Below, in pieces: positions 28,344 through 40,224 of a DNA stretch of 64,000 nucleotides. The DNA is taken from contig JAXLQJ010000016.1 in the NCBI GenBank assembly GCA_046331705.1, forward strand, positions 71,780 to 135,779, read 5' to 3'. Position 1 is the first letter of the stretch. Each line of letters begins with the position of its first letter. The DNA comes from JADJOY01 sp046331705 [NCBI: bacterium] (GTDB taxonomy: Bacteria > JADJOY01). A program made the position numbers and the translations under genes. The notes below the pieces were generated by a model. It ran no database searches and had not been told where the DNA came from. It worked only from the letters and a program-made list of their open reading frames with translations.

Positions 28344-29186
28344 TCAGCCGAACTTGCCGGTGATGTAGTCCTCGGTCCGCTGATCGCGCGGGGCCGTGAA
28401 CACCTGGTCGGTCTCGCCGTATTCCACCAGATCGCCCGACAGGAAGAACGCGGTGCGATCGGAGACACGGGTGGCCTGCTGCATGTTGTGGGTCACGATC
28501 ACGATCGTGTAGCGGTGGCGCAGCTCGTGGATCAGATCCTCGATCCGCGCCGTGGCGATGGGATCGAGGGCCGAGCACGGCTCGTCCATGAGCACGACCT
28601 CGGGATCGACGGCGAGCGCGCGCGCGATGCACAGGCGCTGCTGCTGGCCGCCCGAGAGCCCGATGCCCGGGTTGTCGAGGATGTCCTTGACCTCGTCCCA
28701 GAGCGCCGCGTGCTTGAGCGAGCGCTCCAGGATCTCGCTGGCGCGCGCCGCGTCGAGGCGGTTGGTGAGCTTCAGCCCCGCCAGCACGTTGTCGCGGATG
28801 GACATGGTGGGAAACGGGTTTGGCTTCTGGAACACCATGCCCACGCGGCGCCGGAGCTCGACCGGGTCCATGCCGCGATCGTAGATGTTGCAGCCGTCGA
28901 GCTCCACCGTGCCCGCGAACCGCGCGCCCGGCACCATCTCGTGCATGCGGTTGAGGCAGCGGATGAAGGTCGACTTGCCGCAGCCCGAGGGGCCGATGAT
29001 GGCGGTCACGCGCATGGCCGGGATGGCCATGTCGATCCCGCGCAGCACCTGGCGCTCGCCGAACCAGGCCGCGACCTCGCGCGCGACGATCTTCGCGGGG
29101 GCCGCGACCGCGCTCACCGCGCCCGGAGGCGGGGCTGGGATGGGGCGGCGCGCAAGGACGCTCGAGGTGCCGTCGTCGAGGCTCAT
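28344..29186 (-). CDS. pstB: Phosphate ABC transporter ATP-binding protein
   Basis: PstB hydrolyses ATP to drive phosphate import through PstCA. The 280-residue protein has a short Pro/Ala-rich N-terminus, Walker [13 protein letters not shown], the PstB-specific [16 protein letters not shown], signature [15 protein letters not shown], Walker [14 protein letters not shown] and switch region [14 protein letters not shown], which are diagnostic for PstB. It is separated from the upstream porin by a strong hairpin and is followed by phoU. No separate Pho box is seen directly before it. Confidence 0.97.
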   Translation of the reverse strand: MSLDDGTSSVLARRPIPAPPPGAVSAVAAPAKIVAREVAAWFGERQVLRGIDMAIPAMRVTAIIGPSGCGKSTFIRCLNRMHEMVPGARFAGTVELDGCNIYDRGMDPVELRRRVGMVFQKPNPFPTMSIRDNVLAGLKLTNRLDAARASEILERSLKHAALWDEVKDILDNPGIGLSGGQQQRLCIARALAVDPEVVLMDEPCSALDPIATARIEDLIHELRHRYTIVIVTHNMQQATRVSDRTAFFLSGDLVEYGETDQVFTAPRDQRTEDYITGKFG

Positions 29187-29247
29187 GGTCTTACCGTAGC
29201 GGATTTCGAGGTCGCGTTGGCGCCGGCGTGGCCTTGCGCAAAGGCGT

Positions 29248-29275
29248 GGGCGCCCAGCCGAAGGGCTGGGCGCCC
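29248..29275 (-). terminator. Strong hairpin after the porin gene
   Basis: A perfect 12-bp stem (GGGCGCCCAGCC with GGCTGGGCGCCC) with a 4-base loop lies 29 bases after the porin stop and before pstB. It could terminate or attenuate transcription so that porin mRNA exceeds pstB-phoU. No T tract follows. Confidence 0.65.
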
Positions 29276-29304
29276 GGCGCGCGAGAACACGCGCGCGGCT
29301 TGCA

Positions 29305-30651
29305 TCAGAACGTGTACGCCGCGTCCACCTGCAGGCGATAGAGCGTGTCGTTGGGCTTTCCCGCAGGCGCGTCGATCAGCTTGATGAAGTGGTTCTTGGC
29401 GGTGACCACGAGCCGCGGCAGCGGCATCCAGTCGATCTTCACGAACGGTCCTTCCTCGTTGGTGCCGCCCTTGCCGAAGTCGCTGTAGCTGAAGGCGGAG
29501 ACCACGGCGTCGGTCTCGGTGTGGGCGTACGCGACCGAGAACGCGAAGTCGCCCGGGTTCTTGGTCTGGCCGATTCCCGCGCCGACCCAGTAGCCGGTGT
29601 CGTCGCCGTCCTTGGCCTCGGTGTTGAGCGCGAGGTCACCGGAGATCGTGACCGGCCACGCGGGCAGGCCGGTGTCCACCACCGCCTGAAGCGACGGATT
29701 GACGATGTTGAAGCCGCCGGTGAAACGGGTGATCGGGTTCTCGGCCTTGGGCTTCACCTGCGTGCCGCCGGCGGTGGTGCCGTCCTTCAGCACGACGTTG
29801 TTGGAGATGAAGAGCGCCGAGTTGGTGTTGGCCTCGGTGGCGATGCGATTGGCCTGCGAGACGTAGTGGTTGGCGAAGGCCGCCGTGAGGGTGACCCGCG
29901 AGCCGAGCGCCAGCTCGCTCGAGAGCTGACCGCCGAAGATCCAGGCGTCCGCGCCGCTCGAGATCTCCTTCACGCTCCACTCGTTGCCGAGCAGGTTGAG
30001 CTTGCGCAGGAAACCGGTCTTCGAGTCGACGAGCGCCAGTGATTCCGAGAAACCCTCCGGGCTCAGGTCGTCGTCGAAGACCAGCTCGGAGCCCATCACC
30101 GCCTTGGGGCGGAACACCGGGTTGGGGATCTTGCCGGCCGTCACCGTGAGGTAGGGACGGCTCCAGCCGAACGTGGTGCTGGGCTTGATGGTCAGGAACG
30201 CCTGATCGAGCGTGATCGGCTTGCGCGTGAAGAGATCGGTGAGCGACTGATTGGTCGAGATCGGATCGGCGGGATCGCCGGTCGCGAGGCGCACCGTGCC
30301 GTCGATCTCGTCGCTCGCCTTGGCGTTGACGCCGATGCGAGCGCGCACCCGGAAGCGGTCGCGTGCCGTCACGTCGTTCTGGAAGAACCCCTCGCCGCGC
30401 ACCCGCATGTCGCCGAACAGGCTGAAGCGATCGAGCCATTCCGGCCAGGCCTTGCCGGCGCCGGTCTTCGCCTTGGCCTTGTCGTCCTCCTCGATCTGAC
30501 CGAGCAGCGCCTGGTATTGCTCCTCGCTGATCTCCCCCTTGGCGCGCAGGATCGTGATCAGCTCGCGGGTCGTGTCGGCGGCCCGGGCACTCGCCGCGAG
30601 CCCCAGCGTCACGGCACACAAGAGCACGCAGCTTCCGATGAATCGTCGCAT
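29305..30651 (-). CDS. Putative outer-membrane porin, phosphate-regulated
   Basis: A 448-residue outer-membrane protein. A signal peptide (residues 1-25, ending ASARA) is followed by a short coiled segment ([23 protein letters not shown]) that is common in putative porins, and then a beta-rich barrel with alternating aromatic/polar strands ending in the canonical C-terminal phenylalanine (VDAAYTF). ATG 30651 is preceded by GGGGGAG. It lies between phoR and pstB with a very good Pho box upstream, so it probably admits phosphate across the outer membrane, like OprP/OprO in role; homology to those was not established. Confidence 0.82.
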   Translation of the reverse strand: MRRFIGSCVLLCAVTLGLAASARAADTTRELITILRAKGEISEEQYQALLGQIEEDDKAKAKTGAGKAWPEWLDRFSLFGDMRVRGEGFFQNDVTARDRFRVRARIGVNAKASDEIDGTVRLATGDPADPISTNQSLTDLFTRKPITLDQAFLTIKPSTTFGWSRPYLTVTAGKIPNPVFRPKAVMGSELVFDDDLSPEGFSESLALVDSKTGFLRKLNLLGNEWSVKEISSGADAWIFGGQLSSELALGSRVTLTAAFANHYVSQANRIATEANTNSALFISNNVVLKDGTTAGGTQVKPKAENPITRFTGGFNIVNPSLQAVVDTGLPAWPVTISGDLALNTEAKDGDDTGYWVGAGIGQTKNPGDFAFSVAYAHTETDAVVSAFSYSDFGKGGTNEEGPFVKIDWMPLPRLVVTAKNHFIKLIDAPAGKPNDTLYRLQVDAAYTF

Positions 30652-30737
30652 TCTGGTTCTCCCCCATGGCGCCGGTTGGCCCGGCGCTGTCTCACGACTT
30701 CGATTGGCTTGAATGGGGGGAAGCGTAGAAAGGAACT

Positions 30738-30755
30738 GTGACGCCTTTGTGACGG
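30738..30755 (-). promoter_or_regulatory. Pho box of the porin gene
   Basis: On the minus strand CCGTCAC, AAAG, GCGTCAC: an exact 7-4-7 repeat whose two units are identical to those at phoB. TACGCT, a possible -10, follows after 10 bases. The porin start is 86 bases downstream. Confidence 0.75.
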
Positions 30756-30811
30756 CGCCGAAAATCCTGTCGCTCGAGGTACGCCGCGCGTGGCGGCGCA
30801 CGCAGGACGAA

Positions 30812-32584
30812 TCAGGCGTTGCGGCCGGTGGCAGCGCGCGCGGGCAGCAGCACCCAGAAGCGGCTGCCGTGCGGGTCGACGGGGTCGACGCCGACGCGCC
30901 CGCCCATCGCATCCACGAGATGCTTGACGATCGCGAGGCCGAGACCGGTGCCGCCCATCTCGCGCGATCGACCCGCATCCACGCGATAGAAGCGCTCGAA
31001 GACGCGTGTGCGCTGGTGCGGCGGGATCCCGGGCCCGTCGTCGCTGACCTCGATGCGCACGTGCTCGCCCTGCGCGCGCGCCGTCATGGTCACGTGGCCG
31101 CCGGCGGGCGTGTACTTGACGGCGTTGTCGAGGAGATTGCCGAGCACGTCCTCGAGCGCGTGCTCGTCCGCCCACGCCGTGAGCGAGTCCGGGCACGATT
31201 CGTCCCAGGCGAGCGTGATCTGCTTGGCGCGCGCGGCGTCGGCGAGCAGCGCGAGCGCCGCGCACGCGAGCTCGGCGACGTTCACCTCCTGCGGCGCCAG
31301 CGGATAGGCACCGGCCTCGATCTTCGAGAGGTCGAGGAGGTCGTCGATGATCCGTCCCAGCCGAGCCGCGTTGCGCACCATCGCCTCCAGGAACTCGGGG
31401 GCGCGTTCGCGGTCGTCGAGGGCGCCGCCTGCGAGGGTCTCGGCGTTGGCGAGGATGGCGGCCACGGGCGTGCGCAGCTCGTGCGAGACGTTCGCGACGA
31501 AGTCGCTGCGGACCTTCTCCAGGCGCCGGATCTCGGTCACGTCGTGGAACACCACGACGCAGCCGCCGCCCGGTTGGCCCGCGATCCGGGCCAGGATCGT
31601 GCGCGGACGCTCGCCGCCGGCCTGGAACTCGACGGGCGCGGGCACGCCGCCGGCGCGCGCGGCGGTCACCGCGTCGTCGAGCGCCGGGACGCGCAGAAGC
31701 TCGATGAGCGGCCGGCCCGTCGGCACGCGCTCGCGTCCCGCCAGCTCGAGGGCGGCGCGGTTCATGAGCGTCACGAGCCCGTTGGCGTCGATCGCCAGCA
31801 CCGCCTCGTTCATGCCTTCGAGCACGCCCTGGATGCGGTCGCGCTCGTCCGCCAGCGCGGCGACGGTGCGCTCGAGCTGCTCGGCCAGGCGATTGAGCGA
31901 GCCGCCGAGCCCGCCCAGCTCGTCGCGCGAGGTGATCGCGATGCGCGCGCCTTTCTCGCCGGCGGCGATCGCACCGGCGCTCGCCACCAGATCGCGCACC
32001 GTGCGCGTGGCCCAATGCGAAGCGAGCGCGCTCATGCCGACGGCGACCGCGAGCCCCGCAGCTCCCGCCACCAGCAGCAACCAGCGCAACCGCGTGACGA
32101 CCGAGCTCACCTCGTGCAGCGGCAGCGCCACGCGCACGAACCCCGCGCCGTCGCCGAACGGCACGGCGAGGTAGAGCAGGTCGGTGTGGATCGTGGCGCT
32201 GTACCGCCGCGAGGCGCCCAGGCCGCGCGCGGTGGCGGCGCGCAGCTCGGGTCGGTTCGCGTGGTTCTCGACGGTGCGCACTTGCTCGGGCGCCAGGTCC
32301 GAGTCGCCGAGCACCGTTCCGTCGTGGGCGATCACCGTGACCCGCGCGCCGATCGCCGCGCCGAGCTTGTCGGCGAGGGGATCGAGGCCCTCGATGGTGA
32401 TCGGGCTGTGCGAGGCATCGATCGCCACGGCGGCCTGCGACGCCATCAAGTGGAGCTCGGTCTCGAGCCGACCCTCGAGCCACGAGCGCAGCTCGCGTTC
32501 CAGCACCAAGCCGCTGGCGAGGACCACCGCCACGATGAGCCCCACCGAGACAGCGAAGAGCTTGCCGCGGATGCCGAGCTTCAT
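30812..32584 (-). CDS. phoR: Phosphate regulon sensor histidine kinase
   Basis: PhoR phosphorylates PhoB when phosphate is scarce. The 590-residue protein has two membrane segments (about residues 9-30 and 165-187) around a periplasmic sensor region, then a HAMP linker, a PAS domain (VLEGMNEAVLAIDANGLV), the dimerization helix with SHELRTPVAAI, N box NLLDNAVKYT, and ATP-lid motifs SDDGPGI and GGTGLGLAIVKH. The larger periplasmic part is unlike E. coli PhoR but usual in other phyla. It follows phoB by 142 bases on the same strand, and its neighbours support the PhoR assignment. Confidence 0.92.
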   Translation of the reverse strand: MKLGIRGKLFAVSVGLIVAVVLASGLVLERELRSWLEGRLETELHLMASQAAVAIDASHSPITIEGLDPLADKLGAAIGARVTVIAHDGTVLGDSDLAPEQVRTVENHANRPELRAATARGLGASRRYSATIHTDLLYLAVPFGDGAGFVRVALPLHEVSSVVTRLRWLLLVAGAAGLAVAVGMSALASHWATRTVRDLVASAGAIAAGEKGARIAITSRDELGGLGGSLNRLAEQLERTVAALADERDRIQGVLEGMNEAVLAIDANGLVTLMNRAALELAGRERVPTGRPLIELLRVPALDDAVTAARAGGVPAPVEFQAGGERPRTILARIAGQPGGGCVVVFHDVTEIRRLEKVRSDFVANVSHELRTPVAAILANAETLAGGALDDRERAPEFLEAMVRNAARLGRIIDDLLDLSKIEAGAYPLAPQEVNVAELACAALALLADAARAKQITLAWDESCPDSLTAWADEHALEDVLGNLLDNAVKYTPAGGHVTMTARAQGEHVRIEVSDDGPGIPPHQRTRVFERFYRVDAGRSREMGGTGLGLAIVKHLVDAMGGRVGVDPVDPHGSRFWVLLPARAATGRNA

Positions 32585-32726
32585 GGCGAACCGGAGAAAG
32601 GACGGGGATGGCGCTGGCGAGCGCGGGCATCGTGGCCGCGCGACCGCGGCTTCGCGCTCGAACCGACCACGGCGATGGGCAGCGCGCCGGGCCCGCGGCG
32701 CGAGACGACGGATCGAGGCACCGCGC

Positions 32727-33446
32727 CTACCCGCCCACCTCGGCGCGGAAGCGATAGCCGACGCCGCGCAGGGTCTCGATGTAGTCGCCGGCGGCGCCGA
32801 GCTTCTCGCGCAAGCGCTTGATGTGGGTGTCCACGGTCCGCGTGGTGACGTCCGCCTGGATACCCCACACGTCGTCGAGCAGCCGATCGCGGGTCTGCAC
32901 GCGTCCCTTGCGATTGAGCAACGTCACCAGCAAGCGGAACTCGAGCGCGGTGAGCGTGACCTCCTCGTCGCCCACCCAAGCGCGGTGGCCGGGGACGTCG
33001 ATGCGCAGCGCGCCGAAGCGCAGCTCCTCGTCCTCCTCCTCGTCGCCCTCGAGATCGTTGGGGCTCGCCCGGCGCAGCACGGCGCGCACCCGCAGCATCA
33101 GCTCGCGCACGCTGAACGGCTTCGCGACGTAGTCGTCGGCGCCCACCTCGAAGCCGACCACGCGGTCGATCTCGTCGGTCTTGGCGGTGAGCATGATCAC
33201 CGGCACGCGCCGGGTGCGGGCGTCCTGGCGGATCTTGCGGCAGATCTCCGTGCCCGCCATGTCGGGCAGCATGAGATCGAGCAGCACCAGGTCGGGCGCG
33301 GGGTCGCGGGCCAGGAGCTCGAGAGCGGCCTTGCCGTTGCGCGCGCTCTTGGTCTCGAAGCCCTCGCGCTCCAGCGTGTACTCGAGGGTGCGGACGAGGT
33401 CGGGCTCGTCGTCGACGATGAGGATCCAGCGAGAGAGTGTGGACAT
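32727..33446 (-). CDS. phoB: Phosphate regulon response regulator
   Basis: PhoB binds Pho boxes and activates phosphate-starvation genes after phosphorylation. The 239-residue OmpR-type regulator has an acidic pocket (VDDEPD), phospho-acceptor Asp57 in LVLLDLMLPD, the conserved AKPFS Lys, an acidic linker (EGDEEEDEE) and a winged-helix DNA-binding domain (TALEFRLLVTLLNRKGRVQTR, VDTHIKRLREKLG). A Pho box identical in half-sites to that of the porin lies just upstream, indicating autoregulation. Confidence 0.94.
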   Translation of the reverse strand: MSTLSRWILIVDDEPDLVRTLEYTLEREGFETKSARNGKAALELLARDPAPDLVLLDLMLPDMAGTEICRKIRQDARTRRVPVIMLTAKTDEIDRVVGFEVGADDYVAKPFSVRELMLRVRAVLRRASPNDLEGDEEEDEELRFGALRIDVPGHRAWVGDEEVTLTALEFRLLVTLLNRKGRVQTRDRLLDDVWGIQADVTTRTVDTHIKRLREKLGAAGDYIETLRGVGYRFRAEVGG

Positions 33447-33483
33447 GGCACGACCGAATCTGGTTCGAGCTCGTGTCTACCAT

Positions 33484-33501
33484 GTGACGCCCGTGTGACG
33501 G
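33484..33501 (-). promoter_or_regulatory. Pho box of phoB
   Basis: On the minus strand CCGTCAC, ACGG, GCGTCAC: the same half-sites and spacing as at the porin. It ends 37 bases before the phoB start, consistent with autoactivation of phoB-phoR. Confidence 0.75.
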
Positions 33502-33662
33502 AGCGGGAGATTCGCCGTGGCGGCGGGCGAGGAGCCCGGCGCGGTGCGCAGCGCAACGCGCAACAGGCTCCTCGCGCGCGGCGCACGCCTGCGCTCGTTC
33601 GAGCGCCCGATGCATCACGCTCAGCGCTGCCGCCGAGGAGGTGACCTGCTGGCAGGCGCGCG

Positions 33663-34550
33663 TCACGGATCGCGCGCGCAGCGCTGCGCCCATTGGATCG
33701 CCCGCACTGGAAGGTAGCTCGAGCCAGCGCCTGGCCGAGCGCTGCCCGGCTGCGCGGGCGACACGGTGGGAATGTCGTTCCAAGAGCCACCTCGTAGGAT
33801 CTTGAATGTTCCAGTCGCCGGACCCGTTGGGTTCACGAACGGGGCAGTCGCGTAGGTGTTCGCACCGTACCAGTCGGCGACCCATTCCCGCACGTTGCCG
33901 GCCATGTCGAACGCACCGAACGGCGATACGCCAGTGGGCTTCGAGGCTACCGGGGCGGTGTGCGCGACGCCGCAGCCGGTACCGCCTGCTGCGGGGTCGT
34001 ACATCACCGAGTAGCTGCACGTCGCTATCGCCTCGCCCCACGGATAGGTGCGAGCATCCGTCCCACGTGCCGCCTTCTCCCACTCGGCCTCGGTGGGAAG
34101 GCGCTTGCCGGCCCACGCGCAGTAGGCTCGTGCGTGATCCCAGTCCAAACAGTTGGCCGGCTGGGTCGTGCGGCCGCCGGGGCCCCACCAAGTGCACTCG
34201 CGCGAGGGGGCCCAATCCGGTGGCTCAGGGCAGCCGGAGTTGGCCCAGCAGTCGTAGTACGCGCCGTTCGTGACTTCGGTGCGGTCGATCCAGAACGCAT
34301 CGAGCTCGACGGCATGAACGGGCTTCTCCTCGTCTTCCCCGTCGTTCGATCCCATCGTGAACGTGCCTGCGGGTACCAGGACCATGTCGTCGCATGCGTC
34401 GGCGGGCGCGTGCGCGGACCAACGGCAGGTGTTCCCAGGTGCGAAATCGTCCCCGAAGATCGGAGTCGCCGCTCGTGCGGGGGCGACTGAGCCGAGCGCT
34501 GCCGTGCTCACGATGGTCGCGGTGAGCGACCATGCCAGGGGCTTCAGCAT
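33663..34550 (-). CDS. Exported protein with SUMF1/FGE-sulfatase domain
   Basis: A 295-residue exported protein. After a signal peptide (residues 1-27) comes a short FGDDFAPGNTCRWSAHAP segment and then a SUMF1/EgtB/PvdO-type domain: MVLVPAGTFTMGSNDGEDEEKPVH, FWIDRTEVTN, CAWAGKRLPTEAEWEKAARG, FDMAGNVREWVADW, ILRGGSWND and a terminal RCARDP. Such domains form a C-type-lectin-like fold; most copies are not true formylglycine-generating enzymes, and no sulfatase lies nearby. The function is unknown. The short segment before the domain is shared with the LamG protein at 44.2-45.4 kb. Confidence 0.85.
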   Translation of the reverse strand: MLKPLAWSLTATIVSTAALGSVAPARAATPIFGDDFAPGNTCRWSAHAPADACDDMVLVPAGTFTMGSNDGEDEEKPVHAVELDAFWIDRTEVTNGAYYDCWANSGCPEPPDWAPSRECTWWGPGGRTTQPANCLDWDHARAYCAWAGKRLPTEAEWEKAARGTDARTYPWGEAIATCSYSVMYDPAAGGTGCGVAHTAPVASKPTGVSPFGAFDMAGNVREWVADWYGANTYATAPFVNPTGPATGTFKILRGGSWNDIPTVSPAQPGSARPGAGSSYLPVRAIQWAQRCARDP

Positions 34551-34626
34551 TCGCGCACGCCTCCGGGGAGGTCCGTCGCCTGCGCGGCCGAGCCGATGCG
34601 AGCGGCGCGACGCGCGCGGCCGAGAC

Positions 34627-35511
34627 TCACGCCGCGGGTCGCACCACCCGCGTGACCGCGCTGTCGAGCGAGACCTCGGCCACCGAGCCGGGCGGGAAGT
34701 CGTAGCGGAACTCGGCCAGGCTGTCGCAGATCACGACGCCATGGGTGTCGTTGTTGGAGGCGATGCGCACCACCGCGTCCTCGTTCACCACCGCGTCGGT
34801 GATCTGGTTGTGGCGCGCATGGATGGAGGGCTCGCGGGCCAGCACTCGCAGCGATCGCTCGGTGCGCGGGAAGGGCTTCCCGCCCAGGTAGCGCGCGGCG
34901 CTCGCGTACCAGCCGGTGGATCCGGCGCCGTTCACCACCAGCGTTCCCGAGCCGCGGTGGGTGGTCTCCCGATCCCCGAGCGTCAGCAGGTTGTAGCTCG
35001 CGAACGCGGATTCGCGCTCGCCGTAGAAGCATTCGGTGATCGCGGGCTCGATGGGCCGGCCGTCGAGGATGGTGCGGATGCGCGGCCATTCCTCGATCTC
35101 GATGGCGTCGCGTTCGAGCGCCCGGATCAGCCCGTCGAGGTCGGCGCTCGAGAAGCCGAGCAGCACGCCCTCGCTGCCCATGGGGTCCGAGTTGAGCCCG
35201 AGCAGCGGCGCCTCGGCGTAGTGGGCGACGTACGTGAAGTGATTGTCGCCACCGAGGGCGATCACCAGGTCGGCGCCGCGGGTGGCCTCGCGCGAGAGCT
35301 GGTTGCGGTGCACGATCGCCGCGCGCGGAAAGAGCCGCGCCACTTGCTCGAGACAGGCCTTCTGGCGCTCGTGGCTCGCGAGGATGCTGGCGGCGTCGAG
35401 ATTGCGCGCCCGATAGAGCGCGAGCATCTCGGCTTGGGTGCGGTTGTAGCGATGGGTGTCGTATTCCAAGCCCGTCAGCTTGGGCACCAGCACGACCTGG
35501 TCGAGCTTCAT
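34627..35511 (-). CDS. NAD kinase-like protein with altered GGDG motif
   Basis: NAD kinases make NADP from NAD. The 294-residue protein has the family framework: LVIALGGDNHFTYVAHY (residues 83-98), LLGLNSDPMGSEGVL, a long substrate region and the second signature LVVNGAGSTGWYASA (191-205). The usual GGDG is GGDN here and the usual PTGSTA is GAGSTG, so activity may differ. The closest type cannot be set from sequence reading; the NADK2-like branch is possible. Its ATG overlaps the stop of the upstream AsmA-like gene (ATGA), implying coupled translation. Confidence 0.8.
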   Translation of the reverse strand: MKLDQVVLVPKLTGLEYDTHRYNRTQAEMLALYRARNLDAASILASHERQKACLEQVARLFPRAAIVHRNQLSREATRGADLVIALGGDNHFTYVAHYAEAPLLGLNSDPMGSEGVLLGFSSADLDGLIRALERDAIEIEEWPRIRTILDGRPIEPAITECFYGERESAFASYNLLTLGDRETTHRGSGTLVVNGAGSTGWYASAARYLGGKPFPRTERSLRVLAREPSIHARHNQITDAVVNEDAVVRIASNNDTHGVVICDSLAEFRYDFPPGSVAEVSLDSAVTRVVRPAA

Positions 35512-37295
35512 TCGTGGCTCACCGGCTCGTCCGCGTCGGTGGGTGCGCTCGGTTGCGGCGCCGCGCCCGCGGCTCCGCCGGCCCCCGCACCAGTCGCGGG
35601 TGCCGTGGCGGGCGCCGCCGCGGGAGCCACGACCACCGGGCTGGGCCCGAGCGCCGTCAGCTCGGCCTCGAGCTCCGGCAGGCGATCGGGATCGATCTTG
35701 CGCGCCGTCGCGATGCGCTCGCGCAAGAACGCGCGCACCGTCTCGCGGTGGCGAGGCTCGAACTCGGCGAGGATCTCGGCGATCGGCCGGGTGGGCTGGC
35801 CGTAGGTGCCGACGGTGTTGGCGCCTTCCTGGCCGCCCTGGAAGAGGCGCTTCGCCGCGTTCGCCACGCCCGAGCCGAACGCGGCGATCCCCATGCCCAG
35901 GCTCGAGAAGAAATCGCCGCCCCCTTGCGCGCTCTCGCCCTGCGCTTCGTTCGAGCCCGTCGCGCCGGACGTCACCGCGGCTCCGGCGTCCGCGGCGCCC
36001 TGACCGAGCTTGAGCACGCTCTCGAGACCGGCGATGGCGAGCTGGCCGGCGACGTCGAGGCTCACGTTGCCGAGCTTGAGGAGGTGGCCGAGGGGAAGCT
36101 GGAATGCGGACACCAACGCGCTGTTCTTGTCGATCGTCGGCCGGAAGAGATCGCCCGTGAAGGGTGCTTTCATCTCGGTGCCGGACTCGGCGACGGTGAC
36201 GCTCACCACGCCCTGCTGGATCTGGGCATTGGTCGCGTGGACGTCGAGGATCGCGTGGATCCAGTTCCCGCCCAGCGCCGCGCCGCCGACACCGGCGGTG
36301 TACGGATCGATGGTCCGGACGTCGAATCCGGTGATCGCCGCCATCATCCAGAGCGTGGGCTTGGCGCGCCACGGTTCGGCCCACGCGCGCACGTGCAGCC
36401 AGCCCGCTTGCGACGGCTGGGCGATGCGGCCATCCACGCGCACGTCCGTGAGCGGGTCGCCCACGGGGTCGCCCTGGTACTGGAAGTCGCGCACGTCGAT
36501 GGCCAGCTCGCGAACTTCCACGTGCACCGGGTTGCTCGCGTCCGAGAGCGGGTCGTCGTAGATCAGGGTGCCGCCGCCGACCTCGGCGTGACGCAGGTAG
36601 AAGAGCGCCGGCCCGCCGCTCGGCGGCGCGGGGGCGACGCTGGGCCCGCCACCCTGGGTGCCCGCGCTGGTCGAGCCGTGGCCGTCCGGGAACGTCGCCG
36701 GTGGCAGCGGCGGGTACTTCGCCGCGTTGGGCTTGGTCATCCCGAGCACCGCTTGGGCGTTGGTCCAGCCGGGTTCGAGCAGCCGCACGCGGATCACCGG
36801 CTCCTCGATGCGCAGCTCGTTCACGGGGTAGGGCGCGTGGATCACCCGCGAGAGCTCGACCTCGGCCTCCACCCGTTTCGCGGCGATCACGGGCCCCTTG
36901 TCGCTGCCGCCGGGCCTCAGGATCTCGATGCCGTCGATCGTCGCGCGGCCGGCGAGCGGCGCGACCGCGAGGTGCGTGGCGGTGATGGGGGCCTTGACCT
37001 GGGGGATCTCGAGCCGGATCCCGCTCGCCTCGAGGGCCAGCGGCGCCAGGCTCAGGTGGATCGAGTCCACCGCGAGGGTGCCGCCGATGAGCGGGCCGAT
37101 GCGCGGGAGCACTTGGTGCGTCAGCAGCGAATCGCGGGCGAGGAGCACGCCCGCCAGCGCGGCGAGGAGCACCAGGAAAAGGGCGAGCAGCGATCGCCCC
37201 ACGAGCCGCGGGATGCGGCGCGGACGGCGCGCGTCGGGCTTCCCGACGGGCGCCGCGGCTGGCGCGGATGGCGGCGTGCCCGACGGATCGCTCAT
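35508..37295 (-). CDS. AsmA-like / DUF748-type inner-membrane-anchored protein
   Basis: A 595-residue envelope protein. A Pro/Ala-rich cytoplasmic lead (residues 1-30) precedes one membrane helix (about 32-53), and the rest faces the periplasm. The beginning of that domain (GPLIGGTLAVDSIHLSLAPLALEASGI) follows the AsmA/DUF748 pattern of proteins now linked to lipid transport between membranes. A Pro/Ala-rich tail closes it (residues about 555-595). No other lipid-transport genes are close. It is translationally coupled to the NAD kinase-like gene. Confidence 0.72.
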   Translation of the reverse strand: MSDPSGTPPSAPAAAPVGKPDARRPRRIPRLVGRSLLALFLVLLAALAGVLLARDSLLTHQVLPRIGPLIGGTLAVDSIHLSLAPLALEASGIRLEIPQVKAPITATHLAVAPLAGRATIDGIEILRPGGSDKGPVIAAKRVEAEVELSRVIHAPYPVNELRIEEPVIRVRLLEPGWTNAQAVLGMTKPNAAKYPPLPPATFPDGHGSTSAGTQGGGPSVAPAPPSGGPALFYLRHAEVGGGTLIYDDPLSDASNPVHVEVRELAIDVRDFQYQGDPVGDPLTDVRVDGRIAQPSQAGWLHVRAWAEPWRAKPTLWMMAAITGFDVRTIDPYTAGVGGAALGGNWIHAILDVHATNAQIQQGVVSVTVAESGTEMKAPFTGDLFRPTIDKNSALVSAFQLPLGHLLKLGNVSLDVAGQLAIAGLESVLKLGQGAADAGAAVTSGATGSNEAQGESAQGGGDFFSSLGMGIAAFGSGVANAAKRLFQGGQEGANTVGTYGQPTRPIAEILAEFEPRHRETVRAFLRERIATARKIDPDRLPELEAELTALGPSPVVVAPAAAPATAPATGAGAGGAAGAAPQPSAPTDADEPVSHE

Positions 37296-37365
37296 GCCGG
37301 AAAACGTCGCGGGACCGCGCGAGAAAATTCCTGCCGTGGGGCGCGGACGCGGCGCATACGACTCT

Positions 37366-37371
37366 TATAAT
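37366..37371 (+). promoter_or_regulatory. Perfect -10 element before acnA
   Basis: TATAAT, a perfect sigma-70 -10 hexamer in otherwise GC-rich DNA, about 100 bases upstream of the acnA start. No good -35 is seen at 16-18 bases, so activation may be needed. Confidence 0.5.
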
Positions 37372-37466
37372 ATGCGCCCTTCCGGCTGCCTTGGATGCCG
37401 TCCGAGGTCGTTGTCGAGCGCCCGGCCCGGATCGGCTCACTCGCATACGCTCAGGAGACTGCTCCG

Positions 37467-40193
<2,727 letters not shown>

Positions 40194-40224
40194 GCAGCGG
40201 CGCGGACTCGAGGCAGGACCCGCG

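Noticed and set aside
33663-33740. Frameshift at the C-terminus of the FGE-domain protein
   Set aside because: The segment after RGGSWND looks divergent, but the frame ends correctly in RCARDP, so the gene appears intact.
35512-37446. Long upstream extension of the NAD kinase frame (open to 37446)
   Set aside because: The extension is out of frame with the well-formed AsmA-like gene and is Arg/Gly-rich; the kinase starts at the ATG overlapping the AsmA stop.
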